Below, one piece after another: positions 1 to 7,535 of a stretch of DNA of 41,257 nucleotides (its first letter is position 1; the number at the start of each line of letters is the position of its first letter). This DNA is from Terriglobia bacterium (lineage in GTDB: Bacteria; Acidobacteriota; Terriglobia; Bryobacterales; Bryobacteraceae). The position numbers and the translations under genes are program-made. The stretch covers positions 1-41,257 of the forward strand of contig JAIQFL010000064.1 in the NCBI GenBank assembly GCA_020073365.1. Reading direction: 5' to 3'. The notes below the pieces were generated by a model, which had not been told where the DNA came from, did no database searches, and was given only the letters and a program-made list of their open reading frames with translations.

Positions 1-2
1 AA

Positions 3-350
3 CCTCCACTCTGGAAGGCCGCCTACGCCTTCCATGCAGAGGGAAGCCTGGAGGCCGACCTTTGGGTCCTGGACCGAACCCTGCAGATTCTGTTCGGCGA
101 GGTTGGCCAGGTCGTCAAGGGCATCCGTCAGAGTATCACCAAACGCCGCCTAACCGGCCCCAAACGCAAAACGCTGAACGCGGTGGCCAACTACCTCTAC
201 CGCAACCGCACCCGGATGCGCTACGACCAATACCTTGCCAAGGGATGGCCGATCGCCAGTGGCCCGGTCGAAGGCGCCTGCAAGAACCTGATCAAAGATC
301 GCATGGAGCGCTCCGCCAACTGCAACAACTGGACGCCTTCCTCAATGTAG
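3..350 (+). pseudogene. ISKra4-family transposase, C-terminal remnant
   Basis: The plus-strand frame opens at the window edge and reads through to a TAG at 348-350. It contains the segments YLYRNRTRMRYDQYLAKGWP and IASGPVEGACKNLIKDRMER, which I recognise as the C-terminal part of ISKra4-family DDE transposases. In intact members the RMER motif is followed by a further stretch of about 50 residues. Here the frame is lost just after it, and the text becomes unrelated and stops. The 5' part lies outside the window. It is therefore a broken, 3'-truncated copy. The adjoining recombinase remnant suggests that several mobile elements decayed at this site. Confidence 0.75.
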
Positions 351-540
351 GTCGGGTTGGCGGCCTGGTGCGTCGTCGACGTCGCGCAGCAGGCGGTCCT
401 GCTCGGTGCGCCACTCGGCCAACTTGCTGTCGAAGAAGGCCGTGTCGACCCGGCCGTCGAGCTTGTCCAGGTACATGGCGTCGATGCGGTTCTGACGACG
501 GCGTTACTCGGTCTGCAGGCGGGCGATGCCCTCGGCCAAG
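351..540 (-). pseudogene. Serine site-specific recombinase, C-terminal remnant
   Basis: On the minus strand one frame reads LAEGIARLQTE, a TAG stop, then RRRQNRIDAMYLDKLDGRVD and TAFFDSKLAEWRTEQDRLLR. This matches the coiled-coil tail that follows the zinc-ribbon of large serine recombinases, where the IDAMYxDKLDGRID and WRxEQ motifs are characteristic. No resolvase catalytic domain is present nearby, and an in-frame stop interrupts the fragment. It ends against the transposase remnant, as if one element had inserted into or been joined to the other. The identification comes from motif memory only; no alignment was run. Confidence 0.65.
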
Positions 541-651
541 GACGTCTTCGAATACCGGCGCGGCTTCGCGCGATTGCTCGATCTGCCCTTTGGCCGGCAA
601 GAGGTGACCATCAACATCGGTTCCGCCGCGGCGCTCTTCCTCATGCACGGC

Positions 652-1004
652 TCAAGTTGTCAGGACGCGAAGGACGAGCGCTCCTGCGGCAAGCATCAAC
701 ATGAATGCGGCAGACCCGATGCCCTTGACATCGCCGACACGCAGATGGGACACGATGGCACCCACGAAATAGAGCCCGAGACCGATTCCCGCCGCGACCC
801 CGATGGGCGGCCACCAGAGTCCAACCACGAGTCCGCTGCCCCAGCAAACTCGCACGCCGCCAGCAGCGGGAAGTACTTCAATGGGAGACCGACCGTTTCG
901 TGAACCACCCGAACCTGAAGCGGATCGCGCCGGATCTTGCCGAGGCCGGAATACGACACCATGAGCGCGAACACGAGAGTAATCACGAGGTACCCAGTAT
1001 GCAT
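652..1004 (-). pseudogene. DoxX-like family membrane protein, frameshifted
   Basis: The reading starts with MHTGYLVITLVFALMVSYSG at 1004, followed by KYFPLLAACEFAGA in one frame. From about position 840 the sense continues in another frame as LVVGLWWPPIGVAAGIGLGL, then YFVGAIVSHLRVGDVKGIGS, ending at 652. Together these give the four hydrophobic helices of a small DoxX-like (DoxX_2) membrane protein of about 117 residues. A single indel near 830-845 separates the two halves. It could be a true mutation or a sequencing error. The natural role of this family is poorly defined (small integral membrane proteins, some linked to thiosulfate or redox metabolism). The gene lies next to mobile-element debris, which favours real decay. 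Confidence 0.6.
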
Positions 1005-1065
1005 CCCGGCGACCTCCGAACAACCAGATTCTACACGCCTCTTCGGGTTCTTGCCAGCGTCACGT

Positions 1066-1122
1066 GTTATCCAACGATAACGTTATCTAGTACTATCCCT
1101 ATGGATAACATCCAAGGATAAC
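1066..1122. promoter_or_regulatory. Cluster of five GATAAC/GTTATC sites
   Basis: The hexamer GATAAC or its complement occurs at 1066-1071, 1076-1081, 1082-1087, 1104-1109 and 1117-1122. Sites two and three form the perfect 12-base palindrome GATAACGTTATC. Sites one and two are an inverted pair with a 4-base spacer. The last two are direct repeats of GGATAAC spaced 13 bases apart. The cluster lies about 60-120 bases upstream of the amidase/actin-like operon and is notably AT-rich for this genome. It looks like an operator array, but no regulator is identified. Confidence 0.4.
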
Positions 1123-1183
1123 CATAAAGACAGTCTGGAACAGCAGTGGGGGAGAGGCCGAGAATTGACACAGCTCACAGGCT

Positions 1184-2386
1184 TTGGCCGAACCCCAAAT
1201 GTCCCTTGACAAGTGCGAAAGACTGTACCGGTTCCGAAACCCTGCCAGGATCGAGCGGCAAGCCGACAGTATCGGCGACCCGATCGCGCGGCTGAAATAC
1301 CTGCGGCAGGCAACGGCGGCGGCGGAGCCCGTGCGGCGCCGCTGGGGGCCCTTCGGCTCATTCTGTATGGTGGCGATACTGCTCTCGATGCGGTCCGACG
1401 CGCAGTTTCGCCATCCATCGAATGTGCGTCAGACGGATAGACCACTGGCGGCCGAATCCCTGCGGGTGGCGCCGCAGGAGATTCCGAACGTCTGGAGGAT
1501 TGCGGAGACCAAGGACTTCGAAGTATACAGTAACGGGCTGCGGGTAGAGGACGAACTGGCGGTGGCCAATGAGCCTCGGTTGTACCGGCTGCTGAGCGTG
1601 GGGGCGGGGAGAAACGACGGAAGGCTGACAGACGACAAAGGGCGATCGTCTGTCCTACTGCGTTCGCAGCCGGCGGGGATCGTGTTTCACACCACGGAAA
1701 GCGACCAGGCGCCGTTTGAAGCCGCCGAGCAGCATAACCTGCAACGGATCGGGCGGGAGACCCTGCTCTACGTGCGAAGCAAGCGGGCGTACCACTTCGT
1801 GATCGACCGTTTTGGGCGGGTTCACCGGATCGTGGTGGAATCGGATGCCGCCAACCACGCGGGCAACTCGGTGTGGGCAGATTCGCGCTGGCTGTATCTG
1901 GAGCTGAACCAAAGCTTCCTGGGAGTTTCCTTCGAAGCGAGCATGCAGACGGACCAGCCGCCCATCAACGAGGCGCAGACGCATGCCGCCAGGGTGCTGA
2001 CCGAGATGCTGCGGTGCAAGTACCACATCGCGGCGGAGAACTGCGTGACGCACGCGCAGGTTTCGGTGAATCCCGACAACATGCGGATCGGCTGGCATTG
2101 CGATTGGGGGAAGGGCTTCCCATTTGCGGAGATAGGGCTGCCGGAGAACTACGAACTACCGGTGCCGAGCCTGTACCTGTTGGGGTTCGAGTCCGATCCG
2201 GCGTACATTCATGCGACCGGGCCGGGGCTGTGGAAGGGCCTCGCCGTGGCCGAAGAACGGCTGCGCGAAGCGGCGGGGGCACGCAGGATGGGCGTGGCGG
2301 CCTACCGCACGCTGTTGCAGAAAAGATATCGAGATGAGATTGCGGCGCTCAAGGACAAGAGCGTGGACGAGGAGAACCGGCAATGA
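1184..2386 (+). CDS. N-acetylmuramoyl-L-alanine amidase-like protein (Amidase_2 fold)
   Basis: A 400-residue protein. A short hydrophobic stretch near residues 55-70 (SFCMVAILLSM) could be a signal anchor. The second half carries features of the Amidase_2/PGRP zinc amidases: VFHTT near residue 169 (first zinc His), NHAG near 225 (the HAG motif of the family), THAQV near 288 (second His) and HCDWGKGFPF near 305 (Cys/Asp ligand region). Such enzymes cut the bond between N-acetylmuramic acid and L-alanine in peptidoglycan. The start is uncertain: TTG at 1184 gives the longest form, ATG at 1199 is close by, and neither has a convincing ribosome-binding site. The stop overlaps the start of the actin-like gene by 4 bases (ATGA), so the two are translationally coupled. 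A 9-base hairpin repeat lies inside the gene at 1627-1654. Confidence 0.75.
   Translation: MAEPQMSLDKCERLYRFRNPARIERQADSIGDPIARLKYLRQATAAAEPVRRRWGPFGSFCMVAILLSMRSDAQFRHPSNVRQTDRPLAAESLRVAPQEIPNVWRIAETKDFEVYSNGLRVEDELAVANEPRLYRLLSVGAGRNDGRLTDDKGRSSVLLRSQPAGIVFHTTESDQAPFEAAEQHNLQRIGRETLLYVRSKRAYHFVIDRFGRVHRIVVESDAANHAGNSVWADSRWLYLELNQSFLGVSFEASMQTDQPPINEAQTHAARVLTEMLRCKYHIAAENCVTHAQVSVNPDNMRIGWHCDWGKGFPFAEIGLPENYELPVPSLYLLGFESDPAYIHATGPGLWKGLAVAEERLREAAGARRMGVAAYRTLLQKRYRDEIAALKDKSVDEENRQ
1627..1654. repeat. Palindromic repeat inside the amidase gene
   Basis: Arms GACAGACGA (1627-1635) and TCGTCTGTC (1646-1654) are perfect 9-base complements around a 10-base loop. The right half resembles the intergenic palindrome at 7119-7137, where the sequence GATCGTCTGTCC also occurs. 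Here it is translated in frame as part of the protein (residues about 148-157). Confidence 0.55.
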
Positions 2387-3384
2387 TAACCGAGACATCA
2401 AAAAGCTCTGCGTTGGGTCTGGATGTGGGCACCAGCCGCATCGTGGCGGCGCGGCGGGCGGACCAGGATGTCCAATACGACATTCAACTGAACGCTTTCG
2501 TCAGCATCCCCTACTCGAAGATGACGGAGAACGTGCTCAGCAAGGAGGGCATTCCGCATGCGGTGGAAGGCAACGAAATCGTGGTGCACGGCAACGAATC
2601 GGAACGATTCGCGGACCTGCTGAAGAAAGAGACGCGGCGGACGATGGCGCGGGGGATATTGAACAAGGATGAGCCCGACAGCGTGAAGCTGATCCAGGCG
2701 ATCACTACCTCGCTGGCGGGCAGGGCGGAGAAGGGACAGAAGCTTTGCTTCACGGTGCCGGCGGCGCGGCTCGGGGCCGAGGAAGACCTGACCTATCATG
2801 AGGCCACCCTGCGTGAGATCCTGAGCGGCCTGGGGTATGAGGTCGAGAGCATCAACGAGGGTCTGGCGGTGGTGTACGGGGAGTTGGAGAGCACCAACTA
2901 TACGGGCATCGGGATCAGTTGCGGCGGGGGGCTTTGCAACGTGTGCTTCGCGTACCTGTCGGTACCGATCCTGAGCTTCAGCATTCCGAAGGCGGGGGAT
3001 TTCATCGACGCCAGCGCGGCATCGGTGATGGGAGAGCGCGCCAACCGCGTGCGCATTCTGAAGGAGCAGTCGTTCTACCTGAACGGGCACTTTGAAGACA
3101 AGTTCAAGCAGGTGGTGGGGGTGTACTACGACGACATGATCCAGTCGCTGGTGACGGCGCTGGGAAGCGCGTTCCAGCGAGGGCGGAATATGCCGAAGCT
3201 GTCGAAGCCGATCCCGCTGGTGCTGAGCGGGGGTAGCGCGATGCCGAAGGGGTTCCGGGATCGGTTCGAGAAGATCCTGCGGGAGAGCGAGTTTCCAGTG
3301 GAGCTCTCGGAGATTCGGATGGCGGCGGATCCTTTGACGGCCACGGCGAAGGGGGCACTGGTGGCTGCTCTGAGCGACATGTAG
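2383..3384 (+). CDS. Actin/Hsp70-superfamily ATPase of unknown role
   Basis: A 333-residue protein with the ATP-binding motifs of the actin/Hsp70/sugar-kinase superfamily: phosphate-1 GLDVGTSRIV at residues 12-21, phosphate-2-like GIGISCGGGLCNVC near 175-188, and adenosine motif LVLSGGSAMPKG near 279-290. Its length matches ParM/MreB-like proteins rather than full Hsp70 (no substrate-binding domain). It does not read as MreB or FtsA. It starts in a 4-base overlap with the upstream amidase gene. Inference: an actin-like or chaperone-like ATPase working with a peptidoglycan amidase, perhaps in localised wall remodelling. The specific function is unknown. Confidence 0.75.
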   Translation: MITETSKSSALGLDVGTSRIVAARRADQDVQYDIQLNAFVSIPYSKMTENVLSKEGIPHAVEGNEIVVHGNESERFADLLKKETRRTMARGILNKDEPDSVKLIQAITTSLAGRAEKGQKLCFTVPAARLGAEEDLTYHEATLREILSGLGYEVESINEGLAVVYGELESTNYTGIGISCGGGLCNVCFAYLSVPILSFSIPKAGDFIDASAASVMGERANRVRILKEQSFYLNGHFEDKFKQVVGVYYDDMIQSLVTALGSAFQRGRNMPKLSKPIPLVLSGGSAMPKGFRDRFEKILRESEFPVELSEIRMAADPLTATAKGALVAALSDM

Positions 3385-3751
3385 AGGGGGAAGCTAACCG
3401 CGGACACGCAGAGGGGCGGAGGGAACAACATCTGAGGTGTTTGGCGTGCAATAGCGGGCGGGCGTGATAGGAGTATTGCCGCTCGCGTTCATGTTGGTTC
3501 AGCAGCATAGGGCGCCGAGAGGGGTTGGGTTTCGGAGACAGTGGTCGACTCGCTCACAGGGGATCCTTAAGCGGTTCCTGCGATACGGCTTGCTCCTGGC
3601 GTTGGTCGGACACGCCCAGTCACAGGTTGTTCAATCCGCCGTGGCCGGAGGCGCGCCTGACAGGCGAAAACGCCTGTCCCACCAGCGCCAGTCCCCACGA
3701 GTCGCTGCACGCGCTGCATACGCGGGTGGCAGATGTATCGTATAGGAAGAT
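3385..3751. other. Gene-free interval with two repeats
   Basis: This 367-base stretch between the actin-like gene and the VWA gene has no frame that looks coding. It starts with a short purine-rich repeat (AACCGCGGACACGCAGAGG near 3398-3416) of the class also seen after the VWA gene (about 4703) and, much longer, after accD. It also contains the palindrome at 3659-3683. The end of the interval supplies a plausible ribosome-binding site (AGGAAG) for the VWA gene. Confidence 0.5.
3659..3683 (-). repeat. Palindromic repeat, family A
   Basis: The hairpin GACAGGCG-AAAA-CGCCTGTC is followed by CCACC. Read on the minus strand it is GGTGGGACAGGCG, a TTTT loop, then CGCCTGTC. This is the same unit as at 28021, 30396 and 35983. 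It is a REP-like intergenic element and might act as an RNA hairpin. Confidence 0.7.
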
Positions 3752-4693
3752 ATGAAGGACTCTCTTTGGCTGCTCGCCGGACTGGCGTTGTCCATGCCGT
3801 GCGCGGGGCAGGAGCCCATCCGGGTCGATGTGCGCCTGATCAATGTGGCCTTTTCGGTGCGCGACAGCCGGGGCAACCTGGTTCCGAACCTCGGGCGCGA
3901 CAATTTTGAGGTCTCCGAAGACGGCGTGCCGCAGAACATTTCGTTCTTCGCGCGAAGCAGCGACGTGCCGCTTACCTTGGGGCTGCTGGTGGACTTCAGC
4001 ACCAGCCAGGAACATTTCATTAAGCCGCACCACCAGGATTTCGAGAAGTTCCTGAAAACTTCGCTCAAGGCGGGAGATCGCGCTTTTCTGGTGGGCTTTG
4101 CCAAAGAGTCTCGCCTGCTCAGCGATTACACGTCCTCGGCGAAGGACTTAAGACAGGCGCTGGAGGGCTACCAACGCCCGAAAGAACGAGGCACATTCCC
4201 GCTGTTTGGGCCGCGCGAGCTGCGGACGGACTGCGGTAACACCTCGTTCTTCGACGCGGTATACGACGCCATCGCCCAAAAGCTGGGCCGCGCGGAGACG
4301 GGGCGCAGAGCGGCGATCATCTTCAGCGACGGCGACGACATATCGAGCGCGCACACGGAGGTGGATGTGATTGAGGCGTCCCAGTCGAACGACGTAGTGC
4401 TGTTCGCGATCCGCTACACGGAGACTGCCGAGGGGCGGCTCACCGCGCGGAATAAAAATGGGATCAGCGTGATGCGGCGGATTGCGGCGGAGAGCGGCGG
4501 GGGTGAGTTCGATGCCCGGGAGACGGGGCTCCCGGAGCACTTCCGGCAGATTGAGGAACAGTTGCGTTCGTCCTATGAACTGGCGTATCACACGACCAAT
4601 CCGACGAGCGACGGAACGTTCCACAAGATTTCGATCCGGGTGAAGAGCGGGGAACTGAAGGTGCGGGCGAAGACGGGGTATTACGCGCGGTAG
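3752..4693 (+). CDS. Secreted VWFA-related Acidobacterial-domain protein
   Basis: A 313-residue protein starting MKDSLWLLAGLALSMPCAGQ, a typical signal peptide with probable cleavage near residues 18-20. It is followed by VDVRLINVAFSVRDSRGNLV and the FEVSEDGVPQ motif, which I recognise from the TIGR03436 VWFA-related Acidobacterial family. A metal-ion-dependent adhesion site is visible as DFSTS near residue 81, and the second acidic region FSDGDDISS lies near 191-199. The C-terminus YELAYHTTNPTSDGTFHKI is also typical. These proteins are exported or periplasmic and probably bind proteins through the VWA fold; their partners are not known. The family is strongly enriched in Acidobacteria, which supports the taxonomic guess. 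It is transcribed alone. Confidence 0.85.
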   Translation: MKDSLWLLAGLALSMPCAGQEPIRVDVRLINVAFSVRDSRGNLVPNLGRDNFEVSEDGVPQNISFFARSSDVPLTLGLLVDFSTSQEHFIKPHHQDFEKFLKTSLKAGDRAFLVGFAKESRLLSDYTSSAKDLRQALEGYQRPKERGTFPLFGPRELRTDCGNTSFFDAVYDAIAQKLGRAETGRRAAIIFSDGDDISSAHTEVDVIEASQSNDVVLFAIRYTETAEGRLTARNKNGISVMRRIAAESGGGEFDARETGLPEHFRQIEEQLRSSYELAYHTTNPTSDGTFHKISIRVKSGELKVRAKTGYYAR

Positions 4694-4757
4694 GGAACCA
4701 AGCTCACCGCGGAGGAAGAACAGAGAGTAAGATGGGGTGGCCCGCGGAGGGAAGGCA

Positions 4758-4781
4758 GCACAGGCATGAATGCCCGTGTTA
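4758..4781 (-). repeat. Palindromic repeat, family C, carrying the lepA stop codon
   Basis: The palindrome ACAGGCATGAATGCCCGTGT lies directly against the lepA stop. On the minus strand the element starts with GAGTAACAC, so its first bases encode the last Glu and the TAA of lepA. The same layout recurs at the thrS end (9657-9683). It could form a stem-loop immediately after the stop. Confidence 0.65.
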
Positions 4782-6581
4782 CTCTTGGCCTACTTTCAGG
4801 ACGGCGAGGAAGGCTTCCTGGGGGATCTCCACGCGGCCTACGCGCTTCATGCGCTTCTTGCCCTCCTTCTGTTTCTCGAGGAGTTTGCGCTTGCGGCTGA
4901 TGTCGCCGCCGTAGCATTTGGCGAGGACGTTCTTGCCCATGGCGGAGATGGTCTCGCGCGCTACGATCTTGTTTCCGATGGCGGCCTGGAGGGCCACTTC
5001 GAACATCTGGCGGGGGATCAGCTTGCGCAAGCGCGAGATGAGATCCTTGCCGCGCTCGTAGGCGAACTCCTTGTGGACGATCATGGAGAGCGCATCCACG
5101 GGTTCGCCGGCCACCAGGACGTCGAGCCGCACCATGGGGGAGACGCGGTAGCCGGAGAAGTGGTAGTCGAGCGAGGCGTAACCGCGGGAAGCGGACTTGA
5201 GGCGGTCGTAGAAATCGAGCACGATTTCGTTGAGGGGGAGCTCATAGAGCAGGAGGACGCGGCCGCCGCCGAGGTGCTCGAACTTCTTCTGCTCGCCGCG
5301 CTTCTCTTCGAGGAGTTTGAGGATTCCACCGAGGTACTCTTCGCGCGTGATGACGGTGGCATCGATGATGGGCTCTTCGATCAGCTTGATGTCAGAAGGA
5401 TCGGGGAACTTGGTGGGGTTCTCGATGTGGATCAGCTCGCCGGTGGTGGTGGTGACCTGGTAGCGCACGCCGGGCGCAGTGGTGATGAGGTCGATGTGGA
5501 ACTCGCGCTCCAGGCGTTCCTGCACGATCTCGAGGTGGAGCAGGCCGAGGAAGCCGCAGCGGAAACCGAAGCCCAGGGCGACGGAGTTTTCGGGTTCGAA
5601 ACTGAAGGCGCTGTCGTTGAGGCGGAGTTTCTCGAGGGCGTCGCGGAGCAGGCCGTGCTCGTGGGACTCGACGGGGTAGAGGCCGGCGAAGACCATGGGC
5701 TTGATCTCTTCGAAACCGGGCAGGGGTTCGGAGGCGGGGTTCTGGTGGTCGACGATGGTGTCGCCGATCTTGGCGTCGGAGACGGTCTTGATATTGGCAA
5801 AGAGGAAGCCGACCTCGCCGGCGGAAAGCTCGTCGCAGGGAATGGCTTTGGGGGATTGGTAGCCGAGGCCATCCACCTCGAAGACCTGGCCGTTGGACCA
5901 GAGGCGGATCTTCTGACCGAGACGCAGGCGGCCATCGAGGACGCGGCACAAGATGATGACGCCGCGGTAGGAATCGAACCAGGAGTCGAAGATCAAGGCG
6001 CGCAGAGGGGCGTCGATGGAGCCTTTGGGGGGTGGCACAAGGTGGACGATGGCTTCCAGGATTTCGTGGACGCCGATGCCCTGCTTGGCGCTGGCGAGGA
6101 TGGCGCCGCGCGCGTCGAGACCGATGATGGTTTCAATCTGCTCGCGGATGCGTTCGGGCTCGGCGGCCGGCAGATCGATTTTGTTGATGACCGGGATGAT
6201 TTCGAGATTGTGGTGCAGGGCGAGGTAGGTGTTGGCGAGGGTCTGGGCCTCGACGCCCTGGGAGGCGTCCACTACGAGCAGGGCTCCCTCACAGGCTTGC
6301 AGGCTGCGGGAGACCTCGTACGAGAAGTCCACGTGCCCGGGGGTATCGATGAGGTTGAGCTGGTAGAGGTTGCCGTCATCGGCGCGATAGTTCAGGCGTA
6401 CGGCGTGGGCTTTGATGGTGATGCCGCGCTCGCGCTCCAGGTCCATGGTGTCGAGCACCTGTTCCATCATTTCGCGCTGGGAGAGCGCGCCGGTGGTTTC
6501 GAGCAGGCGGTCCGCCAGCGTGGACTTGCCGTGGTCGATGTGCGCAATGATAGAGAAATTGCGTATGAATTCGCGATCCAT
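4779..6581 (-). CDS. lepA: Elongation factor 4 (LepA)
   Basis: A 600-residue translational GTPase. It starts [20 protein letters not shown] with the G1 loop AHIDHGKST at residues 13-21, then the switch region [15 protein letters not shown]3 [10 protein letters not shown] near 78, and G4 [10 protein letters not shown] near 132. The C-terminal LepA-specific region ends [18 protein letters not shown]4 binds the ribosome and promotes back-translocation or helps ribosome assembly. The ATG at 6581 is chosen because it gives the canonical N-terminus; an upstream in-frame extension of 33 proline-rich residues is not family-like. It is divergent from the STAS gene. The stop codon lies within a palindromic repeat. 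The opposite strand contains a 631-codon open frame that is only a shadow. Confidence 0.97.
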   Translation of the reverse strand: MDREFIRNFSIIAHIDHGKSTLADRLLETTGALSQREMMEQVLDTMDLERERGITIKAHAVRLNYRADDGNLYQLNLIDTPGHVDFSYEVSRSLQACEGALLVVDASQGVEAQTLANTYLALHHNLEIIPVINKIDLPAAEPERIREQIETIIGLDARGAILASAKQGIGVHEILEAIVHLVPPPKGSIDAPLRALIFDSWFDSYRGVIILCRVLDGRLRLGQKIRLWSNGQVFEVDGLGYQSPKAIPCDELSAGEVGFLFANIKTVSDAKIGDTIVDHQNPASEPLPGFEEIKPMVFAGLYPVESHEHGLLRDALEKLRLNDSAFSFEPENSVALGFGFRCGFLGLLHLEIVQERLEREFHIDLITTAPGVRYQVTTTTGELIHIENPTKFPDPSDIKLIEEPIIDATVITREEYLGGILKLLEEKRGEQKKFEHLGGGRVLLLYELPLNEIVLDFYDRLKSASRGYASLDYHFSGYRVSPMVRLDVLVAGEPVDALSMIVHKEFAYERGKDLISRLRKLIPRQMFEVALQAAIGNKIVARETISAMGKNVLAKCYGGDISRKRKLLEKQKEGKKRMKRVGRVEIPQEAFLAVLKVGQE

Positions 6582-6679
6582 GGAGTGTGGGGAAGCTCTA
6601 CCGATTATCCCATGGGGCAGGGGTTGGGGGTTGGGAACCGGGGGCGGGGGGTGTGGGCTTATTGAACGGTGAATATACA

Positions 6680-6697
6680 TATAATGATCGGCGGAGG
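6680..6697 (+). promoter_or_regulatory. Probable -10 box and ribosome-binding site for the STAS gene
   Basis: A perfect TATAAT at 6680-6685 lies 18 bases upstream of the ATG at 6704, and a strong GGAGG at 6693-6697 leaves 6 bases to the start. If the -10 is used, the transcript would have almost no leader. No good -35 at the expected distance is visible (GCTTAT or CTTATT). Confidence 0.4.
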
Positions 6698-6703
6698 TAC
6701 TGA

Positions 6704-7075
6704 ATGAGCACGAAAGCTACCGTGCGCCAGGCCGGGGACGTTGCCATCGTCGATCTGGCGGGCCGCATCACGCTGGGAGAAGGCTCGGGACTGGTGCGCG
6801 GCACGATTAAGGACCTGGTGAATGCCGGTCAAAAAAATATCCTGCTGAATCTGAAGGACGTGAGTTACATCGACAGCGCAGGGCTGGGCGAGATGGTGGG
6901 TTCCTACGCCAGCGTCACCAGTAAAGGGGGGAGCATCAAGCTGTTGCATCCCCAGGCGAAGGTGCACGACCTCCTCCAGGTGACCAAGCTCTACACGGTC
7001 TTCGTCGCGTTTGACGATGAGATGGAGGCGCTGCGTAGTTTCAAGGGGGCTGCGGCGGGCAAGCTTTTCCTTTGA
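6704..7075 (+). CDS. STAS-domain anti-sigma factor antagonist (SpoIIAA/RsbV type)
   Basis: A 123-residue single-domain protein with the STAS fold. The hallmark is [13 protein letters not shown] at about residues 53-65, in which Ser58 is the expected phosphorylation site of SpoIIAA/RsbV-like antagonists. The unphosphorylated protein binds and sequesters an anti-sigma kinase, freeing a sigma factor or other partner. Neither kinase nor phosphatase is encoded next to it, so the partner must be elsewhere. The start is well supported by GGAGG 6 bases upstream. It is divergent from lepA and convergent with the small gene at 7155. Confidence 0.9.
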   Translation: MSTKATVRQAGDVAIVDLAGRITLGEGSGLVRGTIKDLVNAGQKNILLNLKDVSYIDSAGLGEMVGSYASVTSKGGSIKLLHPQAKVHDLLQVTKLYTVFVAFDDEMEALRSFKGAAAGKLFL

Positions 7076-7112
7076 GGGCGCATTGACCTGGCTGGGACGC
7101 CGGCCGACCGAC

Positions 7113-7137
7113 TACGAAAGACGATCGTCTGTCCCAC
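7113..7137 (-). repeat. Palindromic repeat between convergent genes
   Basis: AGACGATCGTCT (7119-7130) is a perfect 12-base palindrome followed by GTCCCAC. Read on the minus strand it begins GTGGGACAGACGATCG, a diverged form of family A. It sits between the STAS gene and the convergent gene at 7155 and could act as a bidirectional hairpin. Confidence 0.5.
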
Positions 7138-7154
7138 GGGGCAACACCAGGGGA

Positions 7155-7442
7155 TTACTCCTGGCCTTCGTAAGGGAAGCGATGGATCGCGCGGACACAC
7201 TCGGAGAGCGCTTCGAGCATGGTTTTGCCCCAGCCGCAAGGTGTGTACGGCGCGGTCTTCTGATTGGTCTGCTTGTTGGACTGGGCGAAGAAATGCATCA
7301 TCGGTTCCTTCGGGGTAATGTATTCCTTGACGGTGATCAGGAACTCGATTTCGGCACCGGCCTGGTGTTTCTTGATGGAAAAGTAGTGCAATTGAGCCAG
7401 TTCCTGCGACGGGTCGGTCTGGGCGAAGCCCCACTCTCTCAT
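7155..7442 (-). CDS. Conserved-looking small protein of unknown function
   Basis: A 95-residue protein starting MREWGFAQTDPSQELAQLHY. It has no signal peptide or membrane segment and I see no known motif. The ATG at 7442 is chosen because AGGAGAG lies just upstream (7445-7453 on the minus strand); a longer in-frame extension to 7487 lacks one. The central part (IEFLITVKEYITPKEPMMHF) and C-terminus (GWGKTMLEALSECVRAIHRF) have normal amino-acid usage, which together with the ribosome-binding site supports a real gene. It lies upstream of a convergent STAS gene and downstream of the UvrC-like gene on the same strand, with about 90 bases between them. Confidence 0.65.
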   Translation of the reverse strand: MREWGFAQTDPSQELAQLHYFSIKKHQAGAEIEFLITVKEYITPKEPMMHFFAQSNKQTNQKTAPYTPCGWGKTMLEALSECVRAIHRFPYEGQE

Positions 7443-7535
7443 AACTCTCCTGACACGGGCTGGAGCATCTGTGTGGGCCCATGGCAAGATCCATTATAGG
7501 CGCTGGCGAATCGGGGCCCGGCGGGGAGGCTAACG

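Noticed and set aside
3464..3745. 93-codon frame before the VWA gene
   Set aside because: A hydrophobic stretch is present, but there is no ribosome-binding site and the second half runs through a palindromic repeat; the VWA gene has its own signal peptide.
4770..6665. 631-codon open frame antisense to lepA
   Set aside because: Its composition (runs of Gly, Glu, Asp, Val) is the mirror of a GC-rich coding strand, and lepA on the other strand is unmistakable.
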